Assembly (NCBI RefSeq): GCF_013376105.1
Contig: NZ_JAAMFM010000005.1
Coordinates: 124,001-188,000 of the forward strand
Length of the DNA: 64,000 nt
Direction: 5' to 3'
DNA from: Arthrobacter wenxiniae
Lineage (GTDB): Bacteria > Actinomycetota > Actinomycetes > Actinomycetales > Micrococcaceae
Part shown: positions 8,205 through 19,009 of the stretch, piece after piece
Layout: each line of letters begins with the position of its first letter
Position numbering within the stretch: the first letter of the stretch is position 1
Program-made: the position numbers and the translations under genes
Notes under the pieces: generated by a model
Databases searched by the model: none
The model's input: the letters and a program-made list of their open reading frames with translations, nothing else
What the model was told of the DNA's origin: nothing

Positions 8205-9083
8205 TCAGGCCGCCATCGGGAGCTTGGCTTCGGCGATGCGGGCAAAGGCGGCCACGTCGATCACTTCGCCGCGGGCGGTCGGATCGACGCCGGCCAGCCG
8301 CAGGCAGCGTTCGGCCTCCGCCGCGCCGCCGGCCCAGCCGGCGAGCGCGGCCCGCAGGGTTTTCCGCCGCTGGGCGAAGGCGGCGTCGATCACGGCGAAG
8401 ACCTGCTGACGGGACGCCCTGGTCACGGGTGGCTCGCGGCGGGTGAATTCCACCAGTCCCGAGGAAATCTTCGGCGCCGGCCAAAACACGTTCATGCCAA
8501 TCACGCCGGCCTTGCGCATCTGCGAGTACCAGGCGCCCTTGACCGACGGCACCCCGTACGTCTTGGACCCGGGCCCGGCCACCATGCGGTCCGCCACCTC
8601 GTCCTGGACCATGACCAGACCGTGGTCCAGCGACGGGAAATGCTCCAGCAGGTGCAGCACCACGGGCACGGCCACGTTGTACGGCAGGTTGGCCACCAGC
8701 GCCGTGGGCTGCGCGGGCAGCTCGGTAACGCGCATGGCGTCCGCAAGCACGACGTCGAGATTGCCCGCCTTCCCCGGGCGGAACGCGGCAACGGTTGACG
8801 GCAGCTTGGCGGCCAGGACGGGATCGATCTCCACGGCCACCACGCGCGCGGCGGCGTCCAGCAGGCCGAGCGTCAAGGAGCCCAGGCCGGGGCCCACCTC
8901 CAGCACGGTTTCCCGCGGGTCCACCTTGGCCGCGGCCACAATCCGGCGGATGGTGTTGCCGTCGATCACAAAGTTCTGGCCCAGCGTCTTGGTGGGGCGG
9001 ACGCCAATCTCCTCCGCGAGGCGGCGGATCTCGGTGGCGCCGAGGAGCGGCTGGGTCGCGGGGCTGGGCTGGGTCGAGGTCAC
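8205..9083 (-). CDS. ksgA: 16S rRNA (adenine1518/1519-N6)-dimethyltransferase
   Basis: Dimethylates two adjacent adenines in helix 45 of 16S rRNA late in 30S assembly. Motifs include LGQNFVIDG (about 31), the SAM-binding [12 protein letters not shown] (about 56) and the catalytic NLPYN block (about 130). I chose the GTG at 9083, which gives 292 residues, the normal family length. The longer open frame upstream has no similarity to KsgA. A TACGAT hexamer 6 bases before this GTG suggests a leaderless transcript that continues into ispE and the ABC-F gene. Confidence 0.94.
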   Translation of the reverse strand: MTSTQPSPATQPLLGATEIRRLAEEIGVRPTKTLGQNFVIDGNTIRRIVAAAKVDPRETVLEVGPGLGSLTLGLLDAAARVVAVEIDPVLAAKLPSTVAAFRPGKAGNLDVVLADAMRVTELPAQPTALVANLPYNVAVPVVLHLLEHFPSLDHGLVMVQDEVADRMVAGPGSKTYGVPSVKGAWYSQMRKAGVIGMNVFWPAPKISSGLVEFTRREPPVTRASRQQVFAVIDAAFAQRRKTLRAALAGWAGGAAEAERCLRLAGVDPTARGEVIDVAAFARIAEAKLPMAA

Positions 9084-9089
9084 TGGACA

Positions 9090-9095
9090 ATCGTA
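9090..9095 (-). promoter_or_regulatory. Putative -10 element of leaderless ksgA
   Basis: TACGAT ends 6 bases before the GTG start of ksgA. This would place transcription initiation at or next to the start codon. No Shine-Dalgarno is visible. Inferred from spacing only. Confidence 0.5.
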
Positions 9096-9240
9096 TCCGC
9101 TCGGAGCGATCGGGCTCGCGGCGGGCCTGCCGGCAGTGCGAGCGTTTGGCGACCTGGCCGGCGGATTCCGCGCCGGATGTACGGTCCCGGCGGGACAGCT
9201 CGCGGCCACATCGCCAGAGCTGTCCAAAAAGGCGGGCCCG

Positions 9241-9284
9241 GCGCCGGACAAGGCGCCGGACAAGGCGCCGGACAAGGGGCCGGA
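9241..9284. repeat. 12-bp tandem repeat between ksgA and rpfB
   Basis: Three exact copies of GCGCCGGACAAG (9241-9276) and a partial fourth (GGGCCGGA). It lies in the 406-base stretch 9084-9489, which otherwise holds only the ksgA promoter and a hairpin after rpfB. No gene is supported there. Confidence 0.85.
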
Positions 9285-9402
9285 TCTGCGCAATCGGCGC
9301 TTCCGGGGCGGGTGCCAAGCCGCCGAGGCCGTACAGCGCCGCACAACAGGGCGTTTGGGCATCCCCAGCGAACCGGGCCAGGCTCATGGCACGGTTAAGT
9401 GC

Positions 9403-9441
9403 AACGCTCCCCGCGGCTTCGTCGGCCGCGGGGAGCGTTTT
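9403..9441 (-). terminator. rpfB: Strong GC-rich hairpin downstream of rpfB
   Basis: The arms AACGCTCCCCGCGGC and their exact complement are separated by a 7-base loop. The element lies about 50 bases past the rpfB stop. A short T-run (TTTT) follows on the plus strand, while the minus side continues with GCACTT. It is therefore a good hairpin but an atypical intrinsic terminator for the gene it follows. Confidence 0.65.
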
Positions 9442-9489
9442 CAGGGATTCGGCGGGCCCACCGGTTTCGACAAGCCCAACCACCGGGGA

Positions 9490-10885
<1,396 letters not shown>

Positions 10886-11809
10886 TCAGGCGGTCCAGGA
10901 GCCGTAGACCGCCTCCGTGTTGGCCCGCAAAAGCTCCCCCAGGGCGTCCAGTCCGCGCCCCGTCAGTTGTGCCATGCTTTGCACCGTGTACGGCAGCATA
11001 TAGCTGGCGTTCGGGCGTCCGCGGTGCGGGTGCGGCGTCAAAAACGGCGCATCGGTTTCGACCATCAGCAGCGCCGGGTCCGCCACGGCGAGCGCCTCCC
11101 GCAAACTTTTTGCATTTTTAAAAGTGAGGGTGCCCGAAAACGACATGTACCAGCCGTTTTCGTTACAGATCCGTGCCAGTGCCGCATCGCCGGAGAAGCA
11201 GTGGAAAACCACGCACGACGGCGGCCCCTCCTCCCGCAGGACGTCCACCACATCGCCGTGGGCGTCCCGGTCGTGGATCTGCAGCGCGAGCCCCCGCCTT
11301 TTGGCTATGTCGATGTGGCGCCGGAAGGAGTATTTCTGGTCCGCGATGCCGTCCGGGCCGGTGCGGAAGTAGTCCAGTCCCGTCTCGCCGATGGCCCGGA
11401 TGCGCGGGTGGGCGGCCAGCGCGTCAATTTCCGCCAGCGCGTCGTCAAGCCCCCCGGAGCCGGCAAGCGGCGGGGCGTCGTTGGGGTGGATGGCCACGGC
11501 ACCCAGGACGCGCGGGTCCAGGTCCACCGCCTCCGCCGTAAAGCGCGACGACTCCAGGTCGCAGCCCACCTGCACGGCGCCGGCTATGCCCACCGCCTCC
11601 GCGGCGTCGAGGGCGTCCCTGAGGGCAACCGGCGAGTCGCCAAAGTCAAAGTGCGTGTGGTTGTCGTACACGGGCACCGGGAGCGGGGCCGGGGCGGGCG
11701 CGAACCCCGGGCGCCGCGTTCCGGCGCCGGGCGTTCCGGCGTCGGGCTTGGGGCCGGCCTCCGGTGATTCGTCGCGGCGGTAGGGGCGGGGCACGTCAAG
11801 GGAGCACAT
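10886..11809 (-). CDS. tatD: TatD-family metal-dependent DNase
   Basis: Hydrolase of the amidohydrolase fold with 3'-5' DNA exonuclease activity in characterised members. Metal-binding residues are visible in order: the NHTHFD pair (about 50), the Glu of GETGLDYF (about 150), the His of QIHDRDA, the His of FHCFSG and the Asp of VETDAPFL (about 257). The N-terminal 45 residues are a Pro/Gly/Ala-rich extension. The ATG at 11809 is preferred because a TAAAAT hexamer lies 8 bases upstream, giving 307 residues. It sits immediately upstream of rpfB, the usual actinobacterial order, with its own probable promoter. Confidence 0.93.
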   Translation of the reverse strand: MCSLDVPRPYRRDESPEAGPKPDAGTPGAGTRRPGFAPAPAPLPVPVYDNHTHFDFGDSPVALRDALDAAEAVGIAGAVQVGCDLESSRFTAEAVDLDPRVLGAVAIHPNDAPPLAGSGGLDDALAEIDALAAHPRIRAIGETGLDYFRTGPDGIADQKYSFRRHIDIAKRRGLALQIHDRDAHGDVVDVLREEGPPSCVVFHCFSGDAALARICNENGWYMSFSGTLTFKNAKSLREALAVADPALLMVETDAPFLTPHPHRGRPNASYMLPYTVQSMAQLTGRGLDALGELLRANTEAVYGSWTA

Positions 11810-11817
11810 GTTTGCCA

Positions 11818-11823
11818 ATTTTA
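11818..11823 (-). promoter_or_regulatory. Putative -10 element of leaderless tatD
   Basis: TAAAAT ends 8 bases before the ATG at 11809. No Shine-Dalgarno lies between them. Inferred from sequence and spacing. Confidence 0.5.
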
Positions 11824-11970
11824 CCTTTGTTTATCCGGGCTCCACCGGACACTTTCGGGCCAAACCGTCGGATACTAGTAGCGTGGGTCACAAAAAGACC
11901 CGCCTTGGCCCTGGGGACCAAAGAGGCCACCGGGGACTGACGCTGGTCGAACAGAGGTGAAAGGTTGGGC

Positions 11971-13122
11971 ATGCACCCGCGCGAGACGCTTACGGCGGCA
12001 TCAAATTCCGGCCCGGGCACGGCCGGGGGGCCCGACACGGTCCACCAGGCACCCCAGCAGGCCGCACACGAGACGCCCCGGCGGGAGCCCCTGCCGAGCC
12101 CCAACGGCCGGCACCCGGAGCGGCCCAGCGCCCCGCCGCGGCAGCAGCCCATGGACGCCGAACGGTTCGCCGGCCTCAGCCGGGACATCATGGCCGCCAT
12201 GAACACCGTGATCGACGGCAAGGAAGAAGCCGTGGCGCTGTCGCTGACGGTGCTCCTGGCCCGCGGCCACCTGCTGCTGGAGGACGTGCCCGGCGTGGGC
12301 AAGACCCTGCTCGCCAAGACCCTTGCGAGGACGCTGGACTGCACCGTCAGCCGCATCCAGTTCACCCCGGACCTGCTCCCCAGCGACATCACTGGTGTCT
12401 CCATCTACAACCAGTCCGCGCAGAGCTTTGAGTTCCGCCCCGGCGCCATTTTCGCCAACCTGGTCATCGGCGACGAGATCAACCGCGCGTCCGCCAAGAC
12501 CCAGTCGGCGCTGCTGGAATCCATGGAGGAACACCAGGTCACGGTGGACGGGACGTCCTACGGGCTGGCGGAGCCGTTCATGGTCATCGCCACGCAAAAC
12601 CCCATCGAGATGGAGGGCACGTACCCGCTGCCGGAGGCGCAGCGGGACCGCTTCATGGCCCGCATTTCCATGGGCTACCCGGATACGACGGCGGAACTCG
12701 CCATGCTGGAAACGCACCAGTCCGTGAACCCGCTCGATGCGGTGCGCGCGGTGGCGACCACGGCGGACGTGGCGGCCATGCTGGAGGTGGTGGCGGCCAC
12801 GCACGTCTCGGGCGCGGTCAAGGAATACACGGTGGCGCTGGGCCAGGCCACGCGCAGCAGCGGGCAGTTGCGGCTCGGGGCCAGCCCGCGGGCCCTGCTG
12901 CAGCTGCTGCGCGCGGCCAAGGCGTCGGCGGCGCTGGCCGGGCGCCGCTTTGTCCTCCCCGACGACATCCGCAACCTGGCCGAACCCGTCCTGGCGCACC
13001 GCCTGATCGTGGAGCGCAAGGCCGCGAGCATGGGCACCACCGCGGCGGACGTCATCGCCGACGCCCTGGCCCGGCTCCCCGTCCCCGCACAGCCGCAGGC
13101 CGCCCAGCCCGGCAGGAGGTAG
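11971..13122 (+). CDS. MoxR-family AAA+ ATPase
   Basis: Chaperone-like AAA+ ATPase that usually works with von Willebrand or DUF58 partners. Walker A is EDVPGVGKTLLAKTLA (about 105). Walker B is IGDEINRAS (about 162), and the sensor region ATQNPIEMEGTYPLPEAQRDRF follows. The first 50 residues are Pro/Gly/Ala-rich and may be disordered. The ATG at 11971 was chosen because GAAAGG lies 6 bases upstream, and a TTG 6 bases earlier is also possible. It heads the moxR-DUF58-tgpA operon, a conserved envelope-linked module. A short GGGTC/GACCC hairpin (11887-11903) lies in its leader. Confidence 0.92.
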   Translation: MHPRETLTAASNSGPGTAGGPDTVHQAPQQAAHETPRREPLPSPNGRHPERPSAPPRQQPMDAERFAGLSRDIMAAMNTVIDGKEEAVALSLTVLLARGHLLLEDVPGVGKTLLAKTLARTLDCTVSRIQFTPDLLPSDITGVSIYNQSAQSFEFRPGAIFANLVIGDEINRASAKTQSALLESMEEHQVTVDGTSYGLAEPFMVIATQNPIEMEGTYPLPEAQRDRFMARISMGYPDTTAELAMLETHQSVNPLDAVRAVATTADVAAMLEVVAATHVSGAVKEYTVALGQATRSSGQLRLGASPRALLQLLRAAKASAALAGRRFVLPDDIRNLAEPVLAHRLIVERKAASMGTTAADVIADALARLPVPAQPQAAQPGRR

Positions 13123-13132
13123 GTGCGTCACC

Positions 13133-14503
13133 GTGATGAGCTGGATTCCGGAGAAGGTCTTCCGGCCCCGCGGCTGGATGATGATGGCAGCCGGCCTGCT
13201 CGCCCTGCTCCTCGCCCAGCTGCTGGGCCGCCGCGACCTGCTGGTGGCGGCCGTGTTCCTGCTGGCCCTGCCGCCGCTCGCCAGCGCGGGCCTGCACCTG
13301 CTGGCCCCGGGCTTCACCGTCAAGCGGCGCTTCTCCCCCGCCTTTGTGGAGGCGGGCACGACGGCGGCCGTCACCGTGGACGTGCACGGCACCACCCCCG
13401 GGGGCGCCAGCGCCCGCATCACCGAGCAGCTGCCCCCACACCTCATTGACGTCCCGCACTTTGACTACCCGAACCCGGTCACCCCGCGCAGCCTGCTCAG
13501 CCGCTACCACTACACCCTGCGCCCGAGCCGGCGCGGCGTCTTCACCATCGGCCCGCTCACGGCCAAGTTCGCCGACCCCTTCGACGTCGCCCTGCTGACC
13601 CGCGAACTCGACAAGGGCGAGCCGCTCACGGTGGCGCCGGCCGCCGTCGTGCTTCCGGAAATCTCGCTCACGGGCGGGCGCGGGCAGGACGGCTCGCGCA
13701 TGACGCGCCAGCAGGCCAACCCCAGCGACGACGACGTCATGACCCGCGAATACCGGCACGGGGACCCGCTGCGGCGCGTCCACTGGCCCGCCACGGCACG
13801 GCAGGGCAAGCTCATGGTCCGCGCCGAGGAATCCGTGACCACCCCGGAGGCGGCCCTGGTGCTGGACCAGCGCACGTGGGCGTACGGCGGGGCGGCGAAA
13901 ATGCCGCGCAGGGCGGACACCCTGGCCACCACGCCGGCGTTCGAGTGGGCGGTGACGGCGGCGGTCTCCATCGCCGCGCACCTGCTCGAGAGGTCGTACG
14001 TGCTGCGGGTGCTGGACGACCAGGGCCACCCGGGTTTCCATTCCTCGCGCTCCGCCGCCGAGCCGGGCCGGGAGGACTTTGCCGGCCAGTCCGGCGCGCT
14101 GGCCGTGGCGCAGTCGCTTGCGGCGCTGGAGCTGGCGGCGCCGTCCCGCGCCGACGCGGCCACGCCGCTGGCCGACGTCCTGGCCGACCGGCTGATCCAG
14201 ACCCGCCGGCGCGGCCCGGTCATCGCCGTCACGGGGCTGCTGACCGACGCCGACGCCATGATCCTGGCCGCGGCCATCGAGGCGGCCGAGGGCGCCTACG
14301 CCTTCATGGTCTGCCCCGACCCCGCGCACGCGGCGGGGCCGCTGAACATCCTGCGCCGGGCCGGCTGGCAGGCCCTGGCCGTGGCGCCGCACACCGCGCT
14401 GCTGCAGGCCTGGATGGACGTTGACACGCCCCTGGCGCTGCCCGCCCCGACCACCGGCAGCCTGCACCATGTGCCCGCGGCGGCCCCGGGGGGACGGCCA
14501 TGA
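13133..14503 (+). CDS. DUF58 domain protein (MoxR partner)
   Basis: A 456-residue membrane-associated protein. Two hydrophobic segments near the N-terminus (about 16-55) precede a cytoplasmic region with the DUF58 signature, DDDVMTREYRHGDPLRRVHWPATARQGKLMVR in outline, at about 200-230. That block is the hallmark of the family (R-x-Y-x-x-GD-x-x-R-x-I/V-x-W). DUF58 proteins sit beside MoxR ATPases and transglutaminases almost everywhere. The biochemical role is unknown and is probably substrate presentation to the ATPase. It begins 10 bases after moxR and overlaps tgpA by 4 bases (ATGA). Confidence 0.9.
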   Translation: MMSWIPEKVFRPRGWMMMAAGLLALLLAQLLGRRDLLVAAVFLLALPPLASAGLHLLAPGFTVKRRFSPAFVEAGTTAAVTVDVHGTTPGGASARITEQLPPHLIDVPHFDYPNPVTPRSLLSRYHYTLRPSRRGVFTIGPLTAKFADPFDVALLTRELDKGEPLTVAPAAVVLPEISLTGGRGQDGSRMTRQQANPSDDDVMTREYRHGDPLRRVHWPATARQGKLMVRAEESVTTPEAALVLDQRTWAYGGAAKMPRRADTLATTPAFEWAVTAAVSIAAHLLERSYVLRVLDDQGHPGFHSSRSAAEPGREDFAGQSGALAVAQSLAALELAAPSRADAATPLADVLADRLIQTRRRGPVIAVTGLLTDADAMILAAAIEAAEGAYAFMVCPDPAHAAGPLNILRRAGWQALAVAPHTALLQAWMDVDTPLALPAPTTGSLHHVPAAAPGGRP

Positions 14504-17076
14504 CCGGGACCATCGCCGGGACCCGGCCGCCCTACGGAACGCACGACGGCGGCGGGCCGGGGCCCGGGGCGGGCGGCGGCCCCGAACGTGGCTGGCGGGC
14601 CGGCATGCGCCGGTACCTGGGCCGGCCCGAGACCGGCCCGGCCCGGTGGGTGCTTGCCGCGGCGGTGCTGGGCGCCGTCATGGGCGCGTCGCTGGGCTTC
14701 CGCAACGTCATGCTGGACTACAGCTGGATGCCCAAGGCCTTCCTGGTCGCGGCCATGACCGTGCTGCTGCCGGCCCTGGCCCGCCGCTGGCCGCGCCTTG
14801 CCGCCTTTGCCCCGCTGGCCGCGCTGACGGGCTGGTTCGTGGGGCTGACCCTGGCCTTCTTCGCCGGCACGGCGTACCTGGGCCTGATCCCGTCGGAGCG
14901 GACCGTGGACGCGGCAGTCAACCTGGCCACGGAGGCGTCGGCCACCATCATGGTGAACAACACGCCCGTGCCCGTGGACACCGGGCTGGTCTTTGTCATT
15001 TGTGCCGGCGTGGGCTTCGCCGCGCTGCTGGTGGACACCCTGGCCGTCACGGTGTCCATGCCGGCGTCCAGTGCGATCGGCCTGGTCCTGCTGCTGCTGC
15101 CGGCGTCGCTGACCACGCAGGACGGAATCGGCGCCGCGGGCTTCATCGGCGCCGGGGCGGGCTACCTGCTGCTGCTCGGCTGCTGCCGGTGGTACGCCCC
15201 CGACGGCAGGCTCCGCCCCGCCGCCAACCGGGCGCGCAGCGGGACCCTCGCCCGGGCAACCGTGCTGGGGACCGCCGTCGTGCTGGTGGCCGCCGTGCTG
15301 CCGGTGGCCATCCCGGGCTTCGACAACGGGGCCTTCCCGCAGGGCTCGCGCCTGGGTTCGCCGGGGAACGTGGCCGGCCTCGACCCGATGATCTCGCTCG
15401 GCAACGACCTCAGGACGCAGTCCGGCGCGGTCAACCTGACGTACCTGAGCAGCTCGGACACGCCGCTGTACCTGCGCATGAGCACGCTTGAGGACTTTTC
15501 CGGGAGGGTGTGGAAGCCGTCGCCCGTCCCCAAGAACCTGACCGGCGACCTCAGCGGGCTGGCGCCGGCGCTGGGCCCCAACCCGGCAGTGCCCGAGGTG
15601 AAGACCACCACCTGGGTCGACGTGGTGAACCTGGCCAGCACCTGGCTGCCCGCGCCGCTGGGGGTGACCGGCGTGGTTGACCTGCGCGGGCTGTGGACCT
15701 GGAACGCCTCCACGCAGACCATCAACGCCGACGCCGGAACCAGCACCCGGGAGCAGTCGTACATGGTCACCAGCCAGATGCCCGCGCTCACGCCGGAACT
15801 GCTCGAGGCGGCCACGCAAAGGCCCGACCCCGCCCTGGATCCGGTGTACACCGCGCTGCCCAGAAACGTCCCGTCGATCATCAAGAACACCGCCGAGGAC
15901 ATCACGAAGGGCAAGGCCACCCCCTACGACCGCGCCCTGGCCATCCAGGACTACCTGCGCTCCCCCATCTTCACCTACAGCGAGAAAACACCTGTCGAGA
16001 AGGGCTACGACGGGGCCGGCATGAACGTGCTGGCCAAGTTCCTGGAGGTCAAGGCCGGCTACTGCGTGCATTTCTCCGCGACCATGGCCGTCATGGCCCG
16101 CGAGCTGGGCATCCCGTCGCGGATTGCCGTGGGGTATGCGCCCGGGGAGCGGACCACGGAAACCGCGCTGGTGGACGGGCAGCAGCTGGCGGGCTACCAG
16201 GTGTCCGGCCGCGACGCCCACGCCTGGCCGGAGCTGTACTTTGAGGGCCTGGGCTGGGTGCCGTTTGAGCCCACCCCCTCCCGCGGCGCCGTGCCGGCCT
16301 ACGCCCGCGACAACGTCTCCGGCGCCTCCAATGCCGGCCCCAACGACTTCCTCAACGGCGCCAATGCCAAGCAAACGGCCACTGCCGCGCCGTCCGCCAC
16401 TGCCGCGCCTTCGGCCAGCGCCGCCGCTGCCGCCGTGGCGCCGACCCCTCCCCCGGCCCGGATCAGCGCGTCGCTGGTCGGCGTGCTGCTGGTGCTGCTG
16501 GCCCTTGCCTCCCCCGCATTCTCGCGCATCCAGGTACGACGCCGGCGCCTGTCCCTGGTGCGCGGTGCCGGGCCGGGCCGCTGGCGCGTTCGGGAACGGC
16601 TGCGGCGTCTACGTGGCCGGGGTGTGGCCGCCAGCGGGGCGGTGGCTGTGGCGCCCGATCCCCGGGATGCGCCCGAGCTGTTGGCGTGGCGTGAATTCAT
16701 TGCTTCGGCGGTGGACTACGGCTACCGGTACGACCCCTCGCTGACGCCGTCGCAGCAGGCGGCGGGCATTGCCGGGCTCGCCGGGTTTGAAAGTTCGGGT
16801 GCTGCCGGCGCCGCGGCTTCCGCTGCGCGTCCTGCGGACGTGGCCGGTGCCCCCGCGGGCACCACCCGGACCGCGGTGCGGACGGCTCCGGACCTGCTGC
16901 GCGACGCCTATGAAAGCGCGGTCTACGGCCCGCCCCGGGAGGAAGCCGCTGGCGGCCGGGACGATCTCGCCGACGCCGTCGAAGCCGTCGTTGCCCGGTT
17001 CAAGGGCCGGGCCGACACCTTGGCCCGCGTCCGCGCCGTCCTGCTCCCGCAGTCCCTGTTCCGGCGCACGCGCTGA
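14500..17076 (+). CDS. TgpA-type membrane transglutaminase-like protein
   Basis: An 858-residue protein. Roughly the first 260 residues contain six or seven membrane helices. A large extracytoplasmic region with a transglutaminase core follows: catalytic Cys in AGYCVHFSATMAVMA (about 527), His in SGRDAHAWPELY (about 575) and a following acidic residue. An Ala/Pro-rich linker, one more membrane helix (about 655-675) and a cytoplasmic DUF4129-like tail complete it. The family is TgpA/DUF3488. Members are essential in Pseudomonas, but the substrate is unknown. It is coupled to the DUF58 gene by ATGA. The last codons and stop are included in a 19-bp tandem duplication. Confidence 0.9.
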   Translation: MTGTIAGTRPPYGTHDGGGPGPGAGGGPERGWRAGMRRYLGRPETGPARWVLAAAVLGAVMGASLGFRNVMLDYSWMPKAFLVAAMTVLLPALARRWPRLAAFAPLAALTGWFVGLTLAFFAGTAYLGLIPSERTVDAAVNLATEASATIMVNNTPVPVDTGLVFVICAGVGFAALLVDTLAVTVSMPASSAIGLVLLLLPASLTTQDGIGAAGFIGAGAGYLLLLGCCRWYAPDGRLRPAANRARSGTLARATVLGTAVVLVAAVLPVAIPGFDNGAFPQGSRLGSPGNVAGLDPMISLGNDLRTQSGAVNLTYLSSSDTPLYLRMSTLEDFSGRVWKPSPVPKNLTGDLSGLAPALGPNPAVPEVKTTTWVDVVNLASTWLPAPLGVTGVVDLRGLWTWNASTQTINADAGTSTREQSYMVTSQMPALTPELLEAATQRPDPALDPVYTALPRNVPSIIKNTAEDITKGKATPYDRALAIQDYLRSPIFTYSEKTPVEKGYDGAGMNVLAKFLEVKAGYCVHFSATMAVMARELGIPSRIAVGYAPGERTTETALVDGQQLAGYQVSGRDAHAWPELYFEGLGWVPFEPTPSRGAVPAYARDNVSGASNAGPNDFLNGANAKQTATAAPSATAAPSASAAAAAVAPTPPPARISASLVGVLLVLLALASPAFSRIQVRRRRLSLVRGAGPGRWRVRERLRRLRGRGVAASGAVAVAPDPRDAPELLAWREFIASAVDYGYRYDPSLTPSQQAAGIAGLAGFESSGAAGAAASAARPADVAGAPAGTTRTAVRTAPDLLRDAYESAVYGPPREEAAGGRDDLADAVEAVVARFKGRADTLARVRAVLLPQSLFRRTR

Positions 17077-17098
17077 CCGCCGGCGCATGCGCTGACCG
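17061..17098 (+). repeat. 19-bp tandem duplication across the tgpA stop codon
   Basis: CCGGCGCACGCGCTGACCG is followed at once by the same 19 bases with one change (C to T). The stop codon lies in the first copy, so the protein end is intact and the second copy is untranslated. Confidence 0.85.
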
Positions 17099-17231
17099 CC
17101 GGCGGTACCGGACAACGCGTGCGGTTTGGACTGGCCGTGGTCGTTGAAGCTGGTGTTGCACAGGCCTTCTGGTGCCTGACTCCAGTGGCATCGACGTCGT
17201 CGCAGGCCGTCAAGCCCGGGCGGGGCGGCGG

Positions 17232-18728
17232 TCAGGCGGTGTGCGGGTTCGGGAAGCCGATGTACTGCGTGTACTGGTATTCCTCGATGCCCTCCAGGCT
17301 GCCTTCGCGGCCCAGACCGGACTGCTTGACGCCGCCGAACGGCGCCGCGGCGTTGGAGATGACGCCGGCGTTCAGGCCCATCATGCCGGTCTCGATCCGG
17401 TTCGCCATGCGCAGGCCGCGGGCATAGTCCTTGGTGAAGACATACGCCACGAGCCCGTATTCGGTGTCGTTGGCCAGGGCCACCGCCTCGTCCTCGTTCT
17501 TGAACGTGACGATGGGTGCCACGGGGCCGAAGATCTCCTCACTCAGGATGCGGGCCCCGGGCTCCACGCCCTGCAGCACGGTGGGCTGGTAAAAGTAGCC
17601 GGCCCCGGCCACGGGCGCCCCGCCCACCACCGCGCGGGCGCCGTCGGCCACGGCATCGGTCACGAGGGAGTGGACCTTGTCGCGGCTCTTGGCGTCGATG
17701 AGCGGCCCCACCTTGGTTTCCGGGGCGGTGCCGCGCCCAACGGCCGCGGCGCCCATCTTCGCGGCGAACTTGGCGGCGAATTCCTCGGCCACGGAATCGT
17801 GCACCAGGAAGCGGTTGGCTGCTGTGCAGGCCTCGCCCATGTTGCGCATTTTCGCGGCCATGGCGCCGTCCACCGCGGCGTCGAGGTCGGCGTCGTCGAA
17901 CACCAGGAACGGGGCGTTGCCGCCGAGCTCCATCGAGGTGCGCAGCACGGTGTTGGAGGCGTCGGCGAGCAGGCGCCGGCCCACGGGGGTGGAACCGGTG
18001 AAGGAGAGCTTGCGCAGGCGGGGGTCCTGGATCAGCGGCCCGGTCACGGCGCCGGCGGTCGACGTCGCGATGACGTTGAGCACCCCGGCCGGCAGTCCGG
18101 CGTCGAGCAGGACCTGCGCGAAGAGCTGGCTGGTCAGCGGCGTGAGGTTGGCTGGCTTGAGCACCATGGTGCAGCCGGCGGCGATGGCGGGGGCGATCTT
18201 GCGGGTGGCCATGGCGAGCGGGAAGTTCCAGGGCGTGATCAACAGGCACGGGCCCACGGGCTTTTTCTGGACCAGGATCTGGGCGGTGCCTTCGGGGTTG
18301 CCCGAGTAGCGGCCGAACGACCGCACGGCCTCCTCGGAGAACCAGCGCAGGAATTCGGCGCCGTACTTGACCTCGCCCAGGGATTCGGCCAGCGGCTTGC
18401 CCATTTCCAGGGTCATCAGGAGCGCGAAGTCGTCGGCGCGGGCCATGACCATGTCAAACGCACGGCGCAGGATCTCGGCGCGTTCGCGGGGCGCCGTGGC
18501 TGCCCACGCGTCCTGCGCCGCGACGGCGGCATCGAGCGCGGCGGCCCCGTCCGCCGCGCCGGCGTCGGCCAGCGTCAGCAGGACCTTGCCCGTCGACGGG
18601 TCTTCGACGTCGAATGTCTTGCCCGACGCGGCCGGGCGCCAATGGCCATCGATCAGCAGCCCGGTGGGGACGCCTGCCAGCAGGGCGCTTTCGCGTTCGG
18701 TCAGTTCGGTGGCGGCGGTCACGGTCAT
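17232..18728 (-). CDS. gabD: NAD(P)-dependent succinate-semialdehyde dehydrogenase
   Basis: Oxidises succinate semialdehyde to succinate, closing the GABA shunt or 4-hydroxybutyrate breakdown. The 498 residues carry the aldehyde dehydrogenase fold: TPWNFPLAM (about 167), a cofactor loop FTGSTPVGRRLL (about 244), general base Glu in ELGGNAPFLVF (about 268) and nucleophile Cys in GEACTAANRF (about 301). The Lys in KKPVGPC fits the SSADH subgroup. The ATG has AAGGAG 6 bases upstream. It is a single gene with no GABA transaminase or permease beside it, so the substrate is a family-level inference. It faces tgpA across a 155-base gap. Confidence 0.85.
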   Translation of the reverse strand: MTVTAATELTERESALLAGVPTGLLIDGHWRPAASGKTFDVEDPSTGKVLLTLADAGAADGAAALDAAVAAQDAWAATAPRERAEILRRAFDMVMARADDFALLMTLEMGKPLAESLGEVKYGAEFLRWFSEEAVRSFGRYSGNPEGTAQILVQKKPVGPCLLITPWNFPLAMATRKIAPAIAAGCTMVLKPANLTPLTSQLFAQVLLDAGLPAGVLNVIATSTAGAVTGPLIQDPRLRKLSFTGSTPVGRRLLADASNTVLRTSMELGGNAPFLVFDDADLDAAVDGAMAAKMRNMGEACTAANRFLVHDSVAEEFAAKFAAKMGAAAVGRGTAPETKVGPLIDAKSRDKVHSLVTDAVADGARAVVGGAPVAGAGYFYQPTVLQGVEPGARILSEEIFGPVAPIVTFKNEDEAVALANDTEYGLVAYVFTKDYARGLRMANRIETGMMGLNAGVISNAAAPFGGVKQSGLGREGSLEGIEEYQYTQYIGFPNPHTA

Positions 18729-18940
18729 GATGACTCCTTCGTCTGTGGGCAGGCCCCGGCCTGGTGCGCGGGGAAGCAGCGTGCTGCTATAGCGTTCACG
18801 GTAGTTCTCCTGCGCCAGCAGTGTCTACTCATGTGCGCACTACGGAGCGCGCCGCGACTGTGCATTTGTCCAACAGCGGGGGGCTCGAACACAGGAGCAC
18901 GGCTCAAAGTCCTTGAACTGGAGCGCCATTGGGTCCCACT

Positions 18941-18967
18941 GGTGCGCCACTCTTCAAGTGGAGCACC
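18941..18967 (-). repeat. Palindromic intergenic repeat, copy 4 (with a decayed neighbour)
   Basis: GGTGCGCCACT, loop, AGTGGAGCACC, with one G/A mismatch in the stem, 43 bases past the rsmI stop. A second diverged half-unit (CTTGAACTGGAGCGCCATTGG) lies at about 18912-18932 and a third fragment (GTGCTCCGTTTCAAAGTGG) at about 18982-19000. This gap (18729-19009) therefore looks like a small cluster of the same repeat family. No gene is seen in it. Confidence 0.65.
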
Positions 18968-19009
18968 ATTGGCGGCGTATCGTGCTCCGTTTCAAAGTGG
19001 CCGGAGTCC

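Noticed and set aside
5670-8798. A 1,042-codon plus-strand open frame across the ABC-F, ispE and ksgA genes
   Set aside because: It is antisense to three well-conserved genes. The translation is His/Gly/Arg-rich with no domain, typical of shadow frames in high-GC DNA.
9241-9284. A CRISPR or microsatellite coding repeat
   Set aside because: A simple 12-bp tandem array with no spacers and not inside a supported gene. Reported as a plain repeat.
14296-16374. A 692-codon minus-strand frame opposite tgpA
   Set aside because: It lies entirely within the antisense of a real transglutaminase gene and shows no family motifs.
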